A model generated the notes under the pieces. It was not told the origin of the DNA. It saw nothing but the letters and a program-made list of their open reading frames with translations, and ran no database searches. DNA of 64,000 nucleotides from SHZI01 sp964417725 (GTDB taxonomy: Bacteria > Pseudomonadota > Gammaproteobacteria > Steroidobacterales > GCA-2729495): positions 88,803 to 152,802 of the forward strand of contig CAYQIV010000002.1 of the NCBI GenBank assembly GCA_964417725.1, read 5' to 3'. This document shows, one piece after another, positions 7,775 to 17,289 of the stretch. How positions within the stretch are numbered: the first letter of the stretch is position 1; each line of letters opens with the position of its first letter. A program made the translations under genes and the position numbers.

Positions 7775-10566
7775 CCGACTACAAGCACACGCTGAACCTG
7801 CCCCGCACGGACTTCCCCATGAAAGCGGATCTGCCGCGCCGCGAGCCGGCCATGCTCGAGTGGTGGGAGCGCACGGCGATCTACCAGCGGCTGCGCGCCC
7901 ACGCACAGGGGCGGCCCAGGTTCCTGCTCGTCGATGGCCCGCCCTACGCCAACGGCGACATCCACATCGGTCATGCCGTCAACAAGATCCTCAAAGACAT
8001 CGTCGTCAAGTCGCGCACGCTGTCCGGTTTCGACGCGCCCTTTGTCCCCGGCTGGGACTGCCATGGCCTGCCGATCGAGCACCAGGTCGAGAAAAAGCAC
8101 GGCAAGGTTGGCGAGAAGCTTGATGCAACGGCATTCCGCGCCGCCTGCCGCGCCTACGCCGCGGCACAGGTCGACACCCAGCGGCGTGATTTTCGACGCC
8201 TCGGTGTCATCGCCGACTGGGACAACCCCTACCTGACGATGCAACCCGCTTTCGAGGCGGCGCAGGTCCGCGGTTTCGCACGAATCATCGCCAATGGCCA
8301 CCTGCAGAGGGGTTACAAGCCGGTCCACTGGTGTCTCGACTGCCGTTCGGCACTGGCCGAGGCCGAGGTCGAGTACATCGACAAGACTTCCCGGGCCATC
8401 GACGTGGCGTTTGGGGTGGTCGATGCAGCGGCGCTGTGGCAGCGCCTGGGGATGGCCGCCTGCGGCGACGTCGCCGTGCCGATCTGGACGACGACGCCAT
8501 GGACGCTGCCGGCCAACCAGGCCGTGGCCCTCGGTGCGGACATCACTTATCAGCTGCTGGCCGTCGACGTTGGCGGACGGTTGCTGCACCTCGTGCTTGC
8601 CGAAGGTCTGGCGGCAGCAGCCCTGGCCCGCTACGGCGCCACAGGAGTGCGATGCCTCGCGTCGTTCGATGGCCAGGTGCTCGAGGGCCTGATCCTCCAG
8701 CATCCGTTTCTCGACCGGCAGGTGCCGGTCATCATGGCTGATTATGTGACGCTGGATGCGGGCACGGGTGCTGTGCACACCGCACCCGGTCACGGTCAGG
8801 ACGACTACCGGTCGGGTGTCCGTTATGGATTGCCGCTCGACAACCCCGTGGACGGGCGCGGTGTCTATGTCGCCGGTACGCCGCTGCTGGCCGGCATGCA
8901 CATCCATGCAGCCAACGAGCACATCGTCGAGCTGCTGCACGATTCGGCGCATCTGCTGCACACCGAGAAGTTCACCCACAGCTATCCACATTGCTGGCGC
9001 CACAAGACGCCGCTGATCTTCCGCGCCACGCCGCAGTGGTTCATCAGCCTTGACCAGAACGGACTGCGCGACGCGGTCATGACGGCAATCGGCACCGTGC
9101 GCTGGATCCCCGGCTGGGGGCGGCAACGTATCGAGGGCATGGTGGCGGGCCGGCCGGACTGGTGCATTTCCCGCCAGCGGACCTGGGGCGTGCCGATCCC
9201 GCTGTTCATCCATCGCGATACCGGTGAACTGCACCCGCGAACCGGTGAGCTGCTCGCCGCGATCGCGGCGAGCATGCAGGACGGTGGCATCGACGCATGG
9301 TTCGGTCTCGACAAGTCGACGTTGCTCGGTGATGAAGCTGCCGATTACGACGCCATCACCGACACCATGGACGTGTGGATGGATTCGGGCATGGTCCATC
9401 ACTGTGTCGGAGAGACGCATGAAGGGATCGATTTTCCCGCCGACCTCTATCTCGAGGGTTCCGACCAGCACCGTGGCTGGTTCCAGAGCTCGCTGCTCAC
9501 GGCCGTGGCGATGCAAGGATCGGCGCCCTACCGGCAGGTGCTGACGCACGGCTTCACGGTCGACGACAAGGGCCGCAAGATGTCCAAGTCGATGGGCAAC
9601 GTGGTCGCGCCGCAGAAGGTCGTCGACAACCTCGGTGCGGACATCATCCGCCTGTGGGTGGCGGCGACGGACTACCGTGGCGAAATGAGCGTGTCGGAGG
9701 AGATCCTGCGGCGCATGGCCGATTCCTACCGCCGCATGCGCAATACGGCACGTTTCCTGCTCGGTAATCTGGCCGGCTTCGACCCGTGCCGTGATGCCCT
9801 GGCGGCGGATGATCTGGTTGCCATCGATGCATGGGCGATCAGTTGTGCGGCACGCCTGCAGGATGACGTCGTTGCGGCATATGACGACTACGAATTCCAC
9901 CGCGTCTACCAGCAGTTGCACAACTTCTGCGTCGTCGACATGGGGTCGTTTTACCTCGATGTCATCAAGGACCGGCTTTACACCACGCCGGCACGCAGTG
10001 TCGCGCGGCGCTCTGCGCAGACCGCGTTGTGGCATATCGCCGAGGCGATGGTGCGCTGGCTGGCGCCGGTGCTGAGCTATACGGCCGAGGAGATCTGGCG
10101 CTGCATCCCCGGCGAGCGGCCCGACTCGGTACTGTTCGCCACCTGGCACGAATTGCCCCGCGTTGCCGCACCGACCCTCGACTGGTCCGCCATCCGCGCC
10201 GTGCGCGAAACGGCAGCCCGCGCCCAGGAAGTGCTGCGTGAAGCCGGGCAGATCGGTGGCAGCCTGGACGCGGCGCTGACCATCTATGCCGATGGCGGCC
10301 TCCACGACATGTTGCGAGGGCTCGGCACCGAGCTGCGTTTCATCTTCATCACCTCGGAGGCGGTGGTCGAACCCGCGGCGCGACGTCCGACCACGGCCCT
10401 GGCCGGTGATGGATATTGGGTCGAGGTGCAGCCGTCGGCAGCGCCGAAGTGCGGGCGCTGCTGGCACCGCAGCGCCGATGTGGGTGCAGTGGCGGCCCAC
10501 CCGCTGTTGTGCGGACGTTGCGTCACCAATGTCGATGGCGGTGGCGAGACCCGCCACTGTGCCTGA
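7771..10566 (+). CDS. ileS: Isoleucyl-tRNA synthetase
   Basis: A 931-residue class I synthetase. The HIGH motif is in GDIHIGHAVN near residue 65 and the KMSKS motif in GRKMSKSMGN near residue 605, with the CP1 editing domain between them (TTPWTLPANQAV, APGHGQDDY). The C-terminal zinc-finger cysteines are CGRCWH and CGRC. I prefer the GTG at 7771, which overlaps the ribF stop, giving VTDYKHTLNLPRTDFPM, the usual N-terminus; an in-frame ATG at 7750 is an alternative. lspA follows 10 bp later. Confidence 0.97.
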   Translation: MTDYKHTLNLPRTDFPMKADLPRREPAMLEWWERTAIYQRLRAHAQGRPRFLLVDGPPYANGDIHIGHAVNKILKDIVVKSRTLSGFDAPFVPGWDCHGLPIEHQVEKKHGKVGEKLDATAFRAACRAYAAAQVDTQRRDFRRLGVIADWDNPYLTMQPAFEAAQVRGFARIIANGHLQRGYKPVHWCLDCRSALAEAEVEYIDKTSRAIDVAFGVVDAAALWQRLGMAACGDVAVPIWTTTPWTLPANQAVALGADITYQLLAVDVGGRLLHLVLAEGLAAAALARYGATGVRCLASFDGQVLEGLILQHPFLDRQVPVIMADYVTLDAGTGAVHTAPGHGQDDYRSGVRYGLPLDNPVDGRGVYVAGTPLLAGMHIHAANEHIVELLHDSAHLLHTEKFTHSYPHCWRHKTPLIFRATPQWFISLDQNGLRDAVMTAIGTVRWIPGWGRQRIEGMVAGRPDWCISRQRTWGVPIPLFIHRDTGELHPRTGELLAAIAASMQDGGIDAWFGLDKSTLLGDEAADYDAITDTMDVWMDSGMVHHCVGETHEGIDFPADLYLEGSDQHRGWFQSSLLTAVAMQGSAPYRQVLTHGFTVDDKGRKMSKSMGNVVAPQKVVDNLGADIIRLWVAATDYRGEMSVSEEILRRMADSYRRMRNTARFLLGNLAGFDPCRDALAADDLVAIDAWAISCAARLQDDVVAAYDDYEFHRVYQQLHNFCVVDMGSFYLDVIKDRLYTTPARSVARRSAQTALWHIAEAMVRWLAPVLSYTAEEIWRCIPGERPDSVLFATWHELPRVAAPTLDWSAIRAVRETAARAQEVLREAGQIGGSLDAALTIYADGGLHDMLRGLGTELRFIFITSEAVVEPAARRPTTALAGDGYWVEVQPSAAPKCGRCWHRSADVGAVAAHPLLCGRCVTNVDGGGETRHCA

Positions 10567-10576
10567 GCGACGCGAG

Positions 10577-11110
10577 ATGGCCAGCCACCGTCACACGCCA
10601 GCATCCGCTTCGTCTGCGTCGCCACCTCACCGCCCGCTGTGGTGGCTGGTCGTGTCGCTGCTGGTGGTCGGGCTCGACCAGTTCACGAAATGGCTGATTG
10701 TCACGCGATTCGACCTCTACGAGCGCATGCCGGTGTTGCCGTTCTTTGACCTGGTCCGCGTGCACAACAGCGGGGCGGCCTTCAGCCTGCTGGCCGATGC
10801 CGGCGGCTGGCAGAACGGGCTGTTCGCGGTGATCGCGCTGGCGGTCAGCGTATTCATCGTCTGGTGGCTGCGCCAGCAGCCCGCCGGGCGGGTGGCGGTG
10901 CCGCTGGGGTTGAGTCTGGTGCTGGGCGGGGCGGCCGGCAACCTTGTCGACCGGCTGCTGCATGGTTATGTGATCGACTTTTTCCTGCTTTATTACCAGC
11001 GCTGGTCCTATCCGGCGTTCAACGTCGCGGATGCAGCCATCACCTGTGGGGTCGTGCTGCTGTTGTGGGATGGCGTCGTGCTCGAGCGGCGCCGGCTGCA
11101 CCAGCGCTGA
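10577..11110 (+). CDS. lspA: Lipoprotein signal peptidase (signal peptidase II)
   Basis: A 177-residue inner-membrane aspartyl protease with four hydrophobic segments. Conserved boxes are DQFTKW, VHNSGAAFSL, GAAGNLVDRLLHGYVIDF and FNVADAAI; the aspartates in the last two are the catalytic pair. It is third in the ribF-ileS-lspA unit. In Pseudomonas the next genes are fkpB and ispH; here both are absent and the convergent pilE follows. Confidence 0.96.
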   Translation: MASHRHTPASASSASPPHRPLWWLVVSLLVVGLDQFTKWLIVTRFDLYERMPVLPFFDLVRVHNSGAAFSLLADAGGWQNGLFAVIALAVSVFIVWWLRQQPAGRVAVPLGLSLVLGGAAGNLVDRLLHGYVIDFFLLYYQRWSYPAFNVADAAITCGVVLLLWDGVVLERRRLHQR

Positions 11111-11223
11111 TCCCGGCCCGCCCGGGGGTCGCCATCTCATCATGGCGGTGCATCGAGGCCGCAAGGGGCGGTGCGCCGGATGTCGCCGGAGGGTGCACCA
11201 GCCGTGCGGGCTGCCTGCCTGGG

Positions 11224-11676
11224 TCAGCGCCAGCAACGGTCCCGGATTTCGGCGCCCGTGCTGCCATCGGCGGCCACCGCGCCGCGCTGGCCATCCTGGG
11301 TGAGGGTGAACTGGCGGCATGACAGGTCGTCGGCCTGGCGGCCGCCCTCGCGGGCCGTTGCCGTCGCGGTGTAGCCGATTGCGGCGCCGTCGGCGTGCGC
11401 GGCCAGCGCCAGCCGGTAGTGCCCGTGCGCGGTTTCGCCGAGGCCGAGGCCATCGGGTGGCGGATCGCCGAGTTCTTCCCCGGTGGTGGCATAGCGGTTG
11501 TGGCGCAGGTAATAACGCTCCTGCGCGGTCGCGATCTGCAGCAGTGCGATGGTGGCATCGGTGCGGTGGGTGCGACGCACATGCTGCCGGTAGCCTGCGG
11601 TGGCGATGCCGGTGATGATCGCCATGATGACCATCGCGACCAACAGCTCGACGAGGCTGAAGCCCGCCGTGCGCAT
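11224..11676 (-). CDS. pilE: Type IV pilin-like protein PilE (minor pilin)
   Basis: A 150-residue prepilin with a short leader and a type III cleavage site, AGFSLVELLVAM, followed by a hydrophobic helix and then RRTHRTDATIALLQIATAQERYY, typical of PilE-type minor pilins. It has two C-terminal cysteines. It is last in a minus-strand cluster of minor pilin genes, and pilY1 ends 2 bp upstream of its ATG. It likely belongs to the minor pilin/PilY1 priming complex at the pilus tip rather than being the major subunit. Confidence 0.88.
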   Translation of the reverse strand: MRTAGFSLVELLVAMVIMAIITGIATAGYRQHVRRTHRTDATIALLQIATAQERYYLRHNRYATTGEELGDPPPDGLGLGETAHGHYRLALAAHADGAAIGYTATATAREGGRQADDLSCRQFTLTQDGQRGAVAADGSTGAEIRDRCWR

Positions 11677-11678
11677 GA

Positions 11679-14600
11679 TCAGGGGGCCTCGGCCGGCGAC
11701 CAGTACGTGCGGCGCGGCATGTTGCCCGCCCAGCCGGGGATGTCGTCGTCGCTGAGGCACTCGGTACCGGCGCATATCGAGGTTTCGCCGGTCATGGACT
11801 GGTAGAGCAGGATATCGCTGACCGGCATTGCCGAAACGAGCGGCTTCGAACGGTCGGCGGGCGTCAACGGCGTGTCGTCGATCGCGGTGTCGAACTGGGT
11901 CAGTGGCCGGCCGTCGAACAGGCTGATGGCGTAAAGGCGGTTGGTGCCGACGCCGCTGCTGCACTCGCTGACGGCGTCACCCGGCGAGAAGGACGCGAAA
12001 AAGACCGTGTTGTCGAGGGTCAGCGACTCGCCGAGGACCTTCTCCCCCGGGGCTTCATCGAGGCGCAGGCGCCAGCCGGCGGCCTCTGCCGGCAGTTCGG
12101 GGGCCGGGTCGCCGGTGATGTCGACGAGATCGGAAATTCGTATCGGCGAGGAGTAGTCGTCGCGGTCGCGCACTCCGTAGACGTCGAAATCGCGCACCGA
12201 GAAAAACTGTTCATCGATGACCTGATCCAGGGGGCGGCCACGGTAGCCCGAGCCGATATTGATGGCGATGGCGCGCCTGCCACTGCTGCGGGTCAGGACG
12301 ATGTCCGGGGCCACATAGAAGCGGCGCACGGACTCAGCCGGGGCGCTGGCGCCGAGGTCGGCGGCGCCGAGGGTGGCGAGCAGTCCGCCTTCGACCAGTG
12401 TGGCGGGCGGGTTGCCGTTGACGACATCGAAGCGCCACAGCCGCCCGCCGGTGTCGGCGGCGTAGATGCGGTCGAGCAGGCCGTCGCCGTTGAGGTCGAT
12501 GGTGCTCACCGGCGCCGGTATCGAGTGCTGCATGTCTAGGACCAGGGCATGGGCCGTGGCACCGGCGGGACCTCCTGCGCTCCACAGCGCTTCGCCGCTG
12601 ACCAGGTCGACCATGTACACCGCGTTGCCGACGGTATCGGTGCGGAATGTGCCGCTGTCCTGGCCGGGGTCGTAGCCGCCGCCGAAAATCGCCACGGTCC
12701 TGACCGCCGTACCCACCCTGACCCGGCCAACGGCCGGCGTCGACCAGGTCTGGCCGATATCGGCGAATGCGGGGTTGGTGCTGTCGATTTCCCAGAGCAG
12801 CCGCGGCGCCTCGCGTGCGCTGACATCGAGCGCGTAGAGGCCGTCGCCGCCCCGCCCCATGCCGAACAGCAGGATGGCGCGCTCGGTGCCAGCCAGCCCG
12901 GGCCGGCCGTCGTCGTTGACGACATGGACGCGCAGGCGGCCATCGAGGCCATAGGTTTTGAGGCCCGTGGCCTCGTCCATGAACAACTCGTTCAGGCGGG
13001 CAAACTGGCGTTGCGGGATGAAGGCCCACAACTCGTCCCCGGTGCGGGCATCGATGGCGTGCAGGTAGCCGTCGTTGGTGGCCATGAACACCGTCATCAC
13101 CGGTGCATCGGCACTCCCGCCATAGATGAAAGTGGCGGGACGGGCATTGAAGGCATCGCCCATGTCCCGGCGGCTTTCGCCGTCGTTGCCGTCGCCATCG
13201 GCATCGCGGACGTCGCGGCCGAGCGCCCACTCGATGAGAGGGGTGCGGGCGTCGTCGGCGACACCCAGCAGGGCGCTGTCGATGTTGTCGTTCTCCGGAT
13301 CGAGGCGATTTCCCGCGTCGGTGAGTTCGCCGCTGACCAGATTGCTGTAGATGCGGCGCAGGGTGTAGTCGGGGAGCCTGGCGGCCGCGCCGCCATCGAC
13401 GGCCCGGTCGCCGTCCGGGCTCGCCGACCAGAAGCTCCAGCTGTCGCGGTCGAAGCCGCCCGTCGCGGGGTCGATGGCGGGTTGCCCGTCGCGGCCGACG
13501 AGCTGGCCGTCGACAAGGCGGTATTTTTTCAGGTTGCCGAGCCAGCGCGTGCGGCCGGTGATCTGGAAGGCGGGGATGAATACATCACTGAGGTTCTGGG
13601 TGCGGTTGAAGGCATTGACGGCGATGGTCGGCGGCGTGAAGGTGTTGGCGCTGTCGGAGATCGAGCTGACGATGCCCTGCAGTGCGCCGGCGAGGGTGGC
13701 CGTGTCGTCGGCGCGGTAGTACTCGCCGCCGCCGCGCTCGGCGATCCGCGCCAGTGCCGGCGAGTCGACCGTGAAGCCGATCGTGTGCGTGACGGCGTTC
13801 TGCTGGCCGGGCAGGCCGGGTGACAGGTCGGCCTGGTGCAGGTAGGCGGCGAGGTCGTCGATGCATGCGCCATCGCCGCTGCCGTCACATGCCGGACCGA
13901 CCAGTGTGGCGAAGCCCGGCAATGCGGTGATCTTGCGGTCGGCGGTCGTGCCGCGGAAATCCTCACCGTCGGTGAGGATGATGATATAGCTGCGGCCGCA
14001 TTCCGCTGTCAGCGGGGTGCGATAGAGGATGCCGTCCGGATTGCCACCGACGCGGGACCCGGCCACGCTGCGCTCGGGTGGAGGTTCTTCGTTGCCGTAG
14101 TCGACTGCGCTGCCCATGAGGTACAGCGCCGATTCATACAGTGTGCCGGCCAACGGCGTGATTCCGCTGGCGCCAAAGCCGGCGACCACTGACCTGATCG
14201 TTTCGCGGGCCGTGTCGACCGGTGCCACGGCATGGGCCACGCGGCCGCCCTCGAAGCGGTTGAAGCGCAGCACGCCGATGTTGACGTTGTCCAGGCTGTC
14301 GAGCAGATCGCCGACGACCTCCTGGACGATCTGCAGGCGGGTCCGCGTGATGGTCGGCGGGTTGTCGTTCCAGTTCAGCCAGTTGCCGTCGTAGAGTGTT
14401 GGCGATTCGCGCCACGCCGGTTCGGTGGCGGTGTCGTCGCTCCATGGGCCGCTGGCACCGTCGGCGGCAAAGCGGCCCGTGCCGATACCGCCGTCGAGGC
14501 CGCGGTCGGCCTCGCACTCGAGCGGGTCGGTTGCGCGGCCCGCGGACGGCGCTTCCCAGCGCAGCCGATCCGCATTCCAGCCGAGCAGGGGACCGCGGAA

Positions 14601-14951
14601 ATACCCCACGGCCTCGAGACGGCTGCGCGACACGGCGCAATAGTTGGCGACCTTGTCCACGCGGTTGTCGCTGCCACAGGGTGGCGGCGTGCCGCTGGTC
14701 GAGAAATACAGCGAGTCGCCGCGGTAGCAGCCGTCGTAGGTCTCGCCGGGGTTCCACGGCGCCTGGGTCTCGACCGCGGTGTCCATGCTGCCGGAGGTGT
14801 CGATGATGAGGAGGATGTTCGCCGGTGTGGGGGTGGTGCTGCGTAGCCCGGTGAACAGTTCGGCGTCGTCGGCAAGTGCGCCGGCACAGGCGACGACACC
14901 GAGGACTGCGGCGATGCGGGTTGCCGCCATCCGGCCACGGGATGGGCTCAC
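11679..14951 (-). CDS. pilY1: PilY1-type pilus tip adhesin/assembly factor
   Basis: A 1090-residue exported protein with a signal peptide (cleavage probably after GALA). An N-terminal von Willebrand A-like domain has the metal-site motif DTSGS near residue 50 and a later TDGEDFRG loop. The C-terminal PilY1 beta-propeller contains a calcium-loop pattern, DLNGDGLLD followed by Y..DTGGRLWRFD. PilY1 caps type IV pili, with roles in adhesion, extension and surface sensing. Its 3' end abuts pilE and its 5' end overlaps the small upstream gene by 4 bp (14948-14951). Confidence 0.93.
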   Translation of the reverse strand: MSPSRGRMAATRIAAVLGVVACAGALADDAELFTGLRSTTPTPANILLIIDTSGSMDTAVETQAPWNPGETYDGCYRGDSLYFSTSGTPPPCGSDNRVDKVANYCAVSRSRLEAVGYFRGPLLGWNADRLRWEAPSAGRATDPLECEADRGLDGGIGTGRFAADGASGPWSDDTATEPAWRESPTLYDGNWLNWNDNPPTITRTRLQIVQEVVGDLLDSLDNVNIGVLRFNRFEGGRVAHAVAPVDTARETIRSVVAGFGASGITPLAGTLYESALYLMGSAVDYGNEEPPPERSVAGSRVGGNPDGILYRTPLTAECGRSYIIILTDGEDFRGTTADRKITALPGFATLVGPACDGSGDGACIDDLAAYLHQADLSPGLPGQQNAVTHTIGFTVDSPALARIAERGGGEYYRADDTATLAGALQGIVSSISDSANTFTPPTIAVNAFNRTQNLSDVFIPAFQITGRTRWLGNLKKYRLVDGQLVGRDGQPAIDPATGGFDRDSWSFWSASPDGDRAVDGGAAARLPDYTLRRIYSNLVSGELTDAGNRLDPENDNIDSALLGVADDARTPLIEWALGRDVRDADGDGNDGESRRDMGDAFNARPATFIYGGSADAPVMTVFMATNDGYLHAIDARTGDELWAFIPQRQFARLNELFMDEATGLKTYGLDGRLRVHVVNDDGRPGLAGTERAILLFGMGRGGDGLYALDVSAREAPRLLWEIDSTNPAFADIGQTWSTPAVGRVRVGTAVRTVAIFGGGYDPGQDSGTFRTDTVGNAVYMVDLVSGEALWSAGGPAGATAHALVLDMQHSIPAPVSTIDLNGDGLLDRIYAADTGGRLWRFDVVNGNPPATLVEGGLLATLGAADLGASAPAESVRRFYVAPDIVLTRSSGRRAIAINIGSGYRGRPLDQVIDEQFFSVRDFDVYGVRDRDDYSSPIRISDLVDITGDPAPELPAEAAGWRLRLDEAPGEKVLGESLTLDNTVFFASFSPGDAVSECSSGVGTNRLYAISLFDGRPLTQFDTAIDDTPLTPADRSKPLVSAMPVSDILLYQSMTGETSICAGTECLSDDDIPGWAGNMPRRTYWSPAEAP

Positions 14952-15307
14952 CGTTGCGCCCCCAGCGGTGTGTCGAGCACGACGCGCGTGACGGTGTCTT
15001 GCGCGGGGTCGTAGTAGACGTGGACCAGGGTACCCGGCTGCCGTGCGGCCGTGGCCAGCGCGGCCGCGAAAGCCGCGCGGCCGACGTCCCCCTCGTCAGC
15101 CCCCGATTGCCAGCGGGTTGCCGCCGTGATGCCGAGGCGCATCACGGCGCACGAGGGGCAGCGGCGCACGGTGAGCGGTGCGTCGCTGCGGGATGGCAGG
15201 GTCACCTGTGCCGGCTCGAGTTCCAGGCCCTGTTCGACGCTGCGCAGGGCGGGCCACGCTGTGCTGCCCAGCAGGAGGATCAACAGGCCGGCATGGTGCA
15301 TCTTCAT
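14948..15307 (-). CDS. Small exported protein of unknown function in pilin operon
   Basis: A 119-residue product with a hydrophobic N-terminus resembling a signal peptide (MKMHHAGLLILLLGSTAWPA). The mature part has one CPSC motif and ends VLDTPLGAQR. I do not recognise the family. It overlaps pilY1 by 4 bp and follows pilX by 5 bp, so it is certainly part of the pilus operon. In Pseudomonas a small protein, PilY2, is encoded between pilY1 and pilE; the size is similar but the position differs, and I see no clear sequence likeness. Confidence 0.7.
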   Translation of the reverse strand: MKMHHAGLLILLLGSTAWPALRSVEQGLELEPAQVTLPSRSDAPLTVRRCPSCAVMRLGITAATRWQSGADEGDVGRAAFAAALATAARQPGTLVHVYYDPAQDTVTRVVLDTPLGAQR

Positions 15308-15312
15308 GTGGC

Positions 15313-15741
15313 TCAGTTCCCTCTCGCGGCACGGAGCCGGTAGCCCTGGGCGACCCGGGCCAGCGCGCCCCGCTGGTCGGTACGGCCTTCCACCGTCACC
15401 TCGTGGTTGAAGAATTCGCCGCTGTTGCCTTCACCCGGTGACAGGCCGCGGTCGCAGGTGCGGGTGGTGTACTCGCCCGCCAGTTCGTCGATGCGCACGG
15501 CCGGGGCCCAGACGGCGGCGAGGCAGTCTGTCGGGGGCGCCACGGGGGGCTGGCGCAGGGTGGCGTCGATGCCGGCCTCGGCAAGTTGAGCCGCATTTTC
15601 GCGGTACTGGGTATTGCCGGCCATGAGCATTTCGAGGGCGGCGGTGCGCACCGTCGACACGGCGAGCACCGACAGCACCATCAGCAGGATCAGGCTGATG
15701 AACAAAGCGGCGCCGCGCTGGGCTGATGGTGGTGCAGACAT
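15313..15741 (-). CDS. pilX: Minor pilin assembly protein PilX
   Basis: About 142 residues from the ATG at 15741 (MSAPPSAQRGAALFISLILL); an in-frame ATG at 15795 would add 18 residues. The N-terminus has the PilX pattern RGAALFISLILLMVLSVLAV followed by MAGNTQYRENAAQLAEAGID. It lacks the Glu-5 region of classical pilins, as PilX proteins often do. It is predicted to join the PilV-PilW-PilX priming complex that starts pilus assembly and presents PilY1. Confidence 0.88.
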   Translation of the reverse strand: MSAPPSAQRGAALFISLILLMVLSVLAVSTVRTAALEMLMAGNTQYRENAAQLAEAGIDATLRQPPVAPPTDCLAAVWAPAVRIDELAGEYTTRTCDRGLSPGEGNSGEFFNHEVTVEGRTDQRGALARVAQGYRLRAARGN

Positions 15742-15798
15742 GGGGCCGTGCGCCGGCTGCAATGGGCTTTTCGGGTTTGCGCTGCAGGAGGTCATGGT

Positions 15799-16809
15799 TC
15801 AGCCCGTCCGGTTGCGCAGCAGGATGGTTTTGGAAATGGGCAGTCGGCGATGGCCTTCGGGATAACCCTCGCTGCCTGCCGCCAGCGGGCCGAGGTCGGC
15901 ATCGGGTGTTGCGTATTCGGTGGTATCCACCCATGCCGGGTCGTCGGCAGGGGTGGCGACGAGCATCCAGAGGCGCACGGCGATGATTTCGCCCGCTGCG
16001 GCAAAGCCGGCTGCACCGGGTGTGACGAGCGGGTGGTCGCCATCGACGTAGCGGTCGACGCTGCCGTTGCGGTCGGTATCGACCCCGAACTGCACCTGCA
16101 GGTTCTCGACGCCCGTGATCACCTCGTCGTCGCCGATGATGCGGCCTTTTTTCAGGGTCAGGCGACGCAGTGACGGTTGACCGGGCTCGAAGCTCGACTG
16201 GCGGCTCACGTACCACGCATGGATGGCGACGTTGAACGTTGCCGAATCGGCACCGAGATCGGGTGCCACGCCGTCATCGAACAGGCGTCCGCCAGCCAGT
16301 GCCGACTGGACCTGGACGCGGCCGGCCTCCGGCACGGTGGGCACGCGGCCGGCGGGTTCGGCGTGGCGCACGATGAGGACGTCGCTGCCCGGCTGCGGGT
16401 CGTCACCGAAAGCACGGCATTCGAGGTCGTAGATGTCGTCGCGCCCGGCGATGCCGGTCTCCAGGTCCAGGGCCCAGGCGGTGACCTCGCTGCCACCGGA
16501 AGCGGCGCTGCAGTTGATGCGGACTGCGGCGGGGACGTCGATGGTGCCGGGCGAGGCATTGAGACCCCAGAAACGCGCCAGGCGCACATCGGGCTCGATG
16601 CTCTCGAGGGCGAAGCGTGCCGTTTCCTGCAGGCGCGCGACGCTGTCGGTCATGCGATAACTGTTCCTGCCCTGGTCGTAGACGAACAGGGCGCCGCCGA
16701 TGAGGAACAGGCCAAGGGCCATTGCCACCATCAACTCGACCAGCGTCAGGCCGCGCTGCCCCGGACGGGACGCGATGCGAGGAGGGCTGTGCGCCGTTGG
16801 GGCGCTCAC
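15799..16809 (-). CDS. pilW: Minor pilin assembly protein PilW
   Basis: A 336-residue prepilin-like protein with cleavage site QRGLTLVELMVAMALGLFLIGG near residue 18 and the PilW pattern DSVARLQETARFALESIEPDVR just after the helix. I take the GTG at 16809, which overlaps the pilV stop (GTGA); the longer open frame upstream is the pilV shadow. Cytosolic/inner-membrane leader processing by PilD is implied. It belongs to the minor pilin operon. Confidence 0.9.
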   Translation of the reverse strand: MSAPTAHSPPRIASRPGQRGLTLVELMVAMALGLFLIGGALFVYDQGRNSYRMTDSVARLQETARFALESIEPDVRLARFWGLNASPGTIDVPAAVRINCSAASGGSEVTAWALDLETGIAGRDDIYDLECRAFGDDPQPGSDVLIVRHAEPAGRVPTVPEAGRVQVQSALAGGRLFDDGVAPDLGADSATFNVAIHAWYVSRQSSFEPGQPSLRRLTLKKGRIIGDDEVITGVENLQVQFGVDTDRNGSVDRYVDGDHPLVTPGAAGFAAAGEIIAVRLWMLVATPADDPAWVDTTEYATPDADLGPLAAGSEGYPEGHRRLPISKTILLRNRTG

Positions 16810-17285
16810 AGTTCCACCATCAAAGTGTAGCTGTCCGGTACGGGCTGGCCGACCTCGGGCCAGCTCACGGTGATGGCATAGCGGGTCGGTGCCGGCGGCG
16901 CTGCCGCGTCGACGACGATTTCGGCGCTGCTGCCTTCCGGCAGCCGCTGGCGCAGGTCCGCATGCCAATGGAACCAGTCGTCATCGGCCATCTCGATGCG
17001 GTCGCAGTCGTCGGGGCCGTTGACGCAGCCGCGATCCGTGCCCGGGCCATTGCCGCCATAGGCAGCGCCCGCCTCGGGGTTGGCGCGGATCCGGTCGGCC
17101 ATGTCGGCGGCAAGCGTCACGGCGGTCGTGCGGTAGACGGCCGAGCGGCCACTGCGCAGGCTCTCGCCGTAGAGCGCGGCGATGCCGAGCATGCCGATGG
17201 CCATGACGACCAGCGCCACCAGCACCTCGACCAGCGTGAACCCTTGTGGGGCGACGGCGCGGGGGGCGGGGTGTGGCGGGCGCAT
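16806..17285 (-). CDS. pilV: Type IV pilus modification/minor pilin protein PilV
   Basis: A 159-residue prepilin with site PQGFTLVEVLVALVVMAIGMLG and the downstream ALYGESLRSGRSAVYRTTAV typical of PilV. Three cysteines are visible in the globular part. The start chosen is the ATG at 17285. The stop overlaps pilW and the upstream gene ends 5 bp before, so translation is probably coupled. Confidence 0.9.
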   Translation of the reverse strand: MRPPHPAPRAVAPQGFTLVEVLVALVVMAIGMLGIAALYGESLRSGRSAVYRTTAVTLAADMADRIRANPEAGAAYGGNGPGTDRGCVNGPDDCDRIEMADDDWFHWHADLRQRLPEGSSAEIVVDAAAPPAPTRYAITVSWPEVGQPVPDSYTLMVEL

Positions 17286-17289
17286 GGCT

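Noticed and set aside
7612..10557. 981-codon open frame on the minus strand opposite ileS
   Set aside because: Antisense shadow in GC-rich DNA; the translation is low-complexity and unlike a protein, whereas the plus strand encodes an unmistakable IleS.
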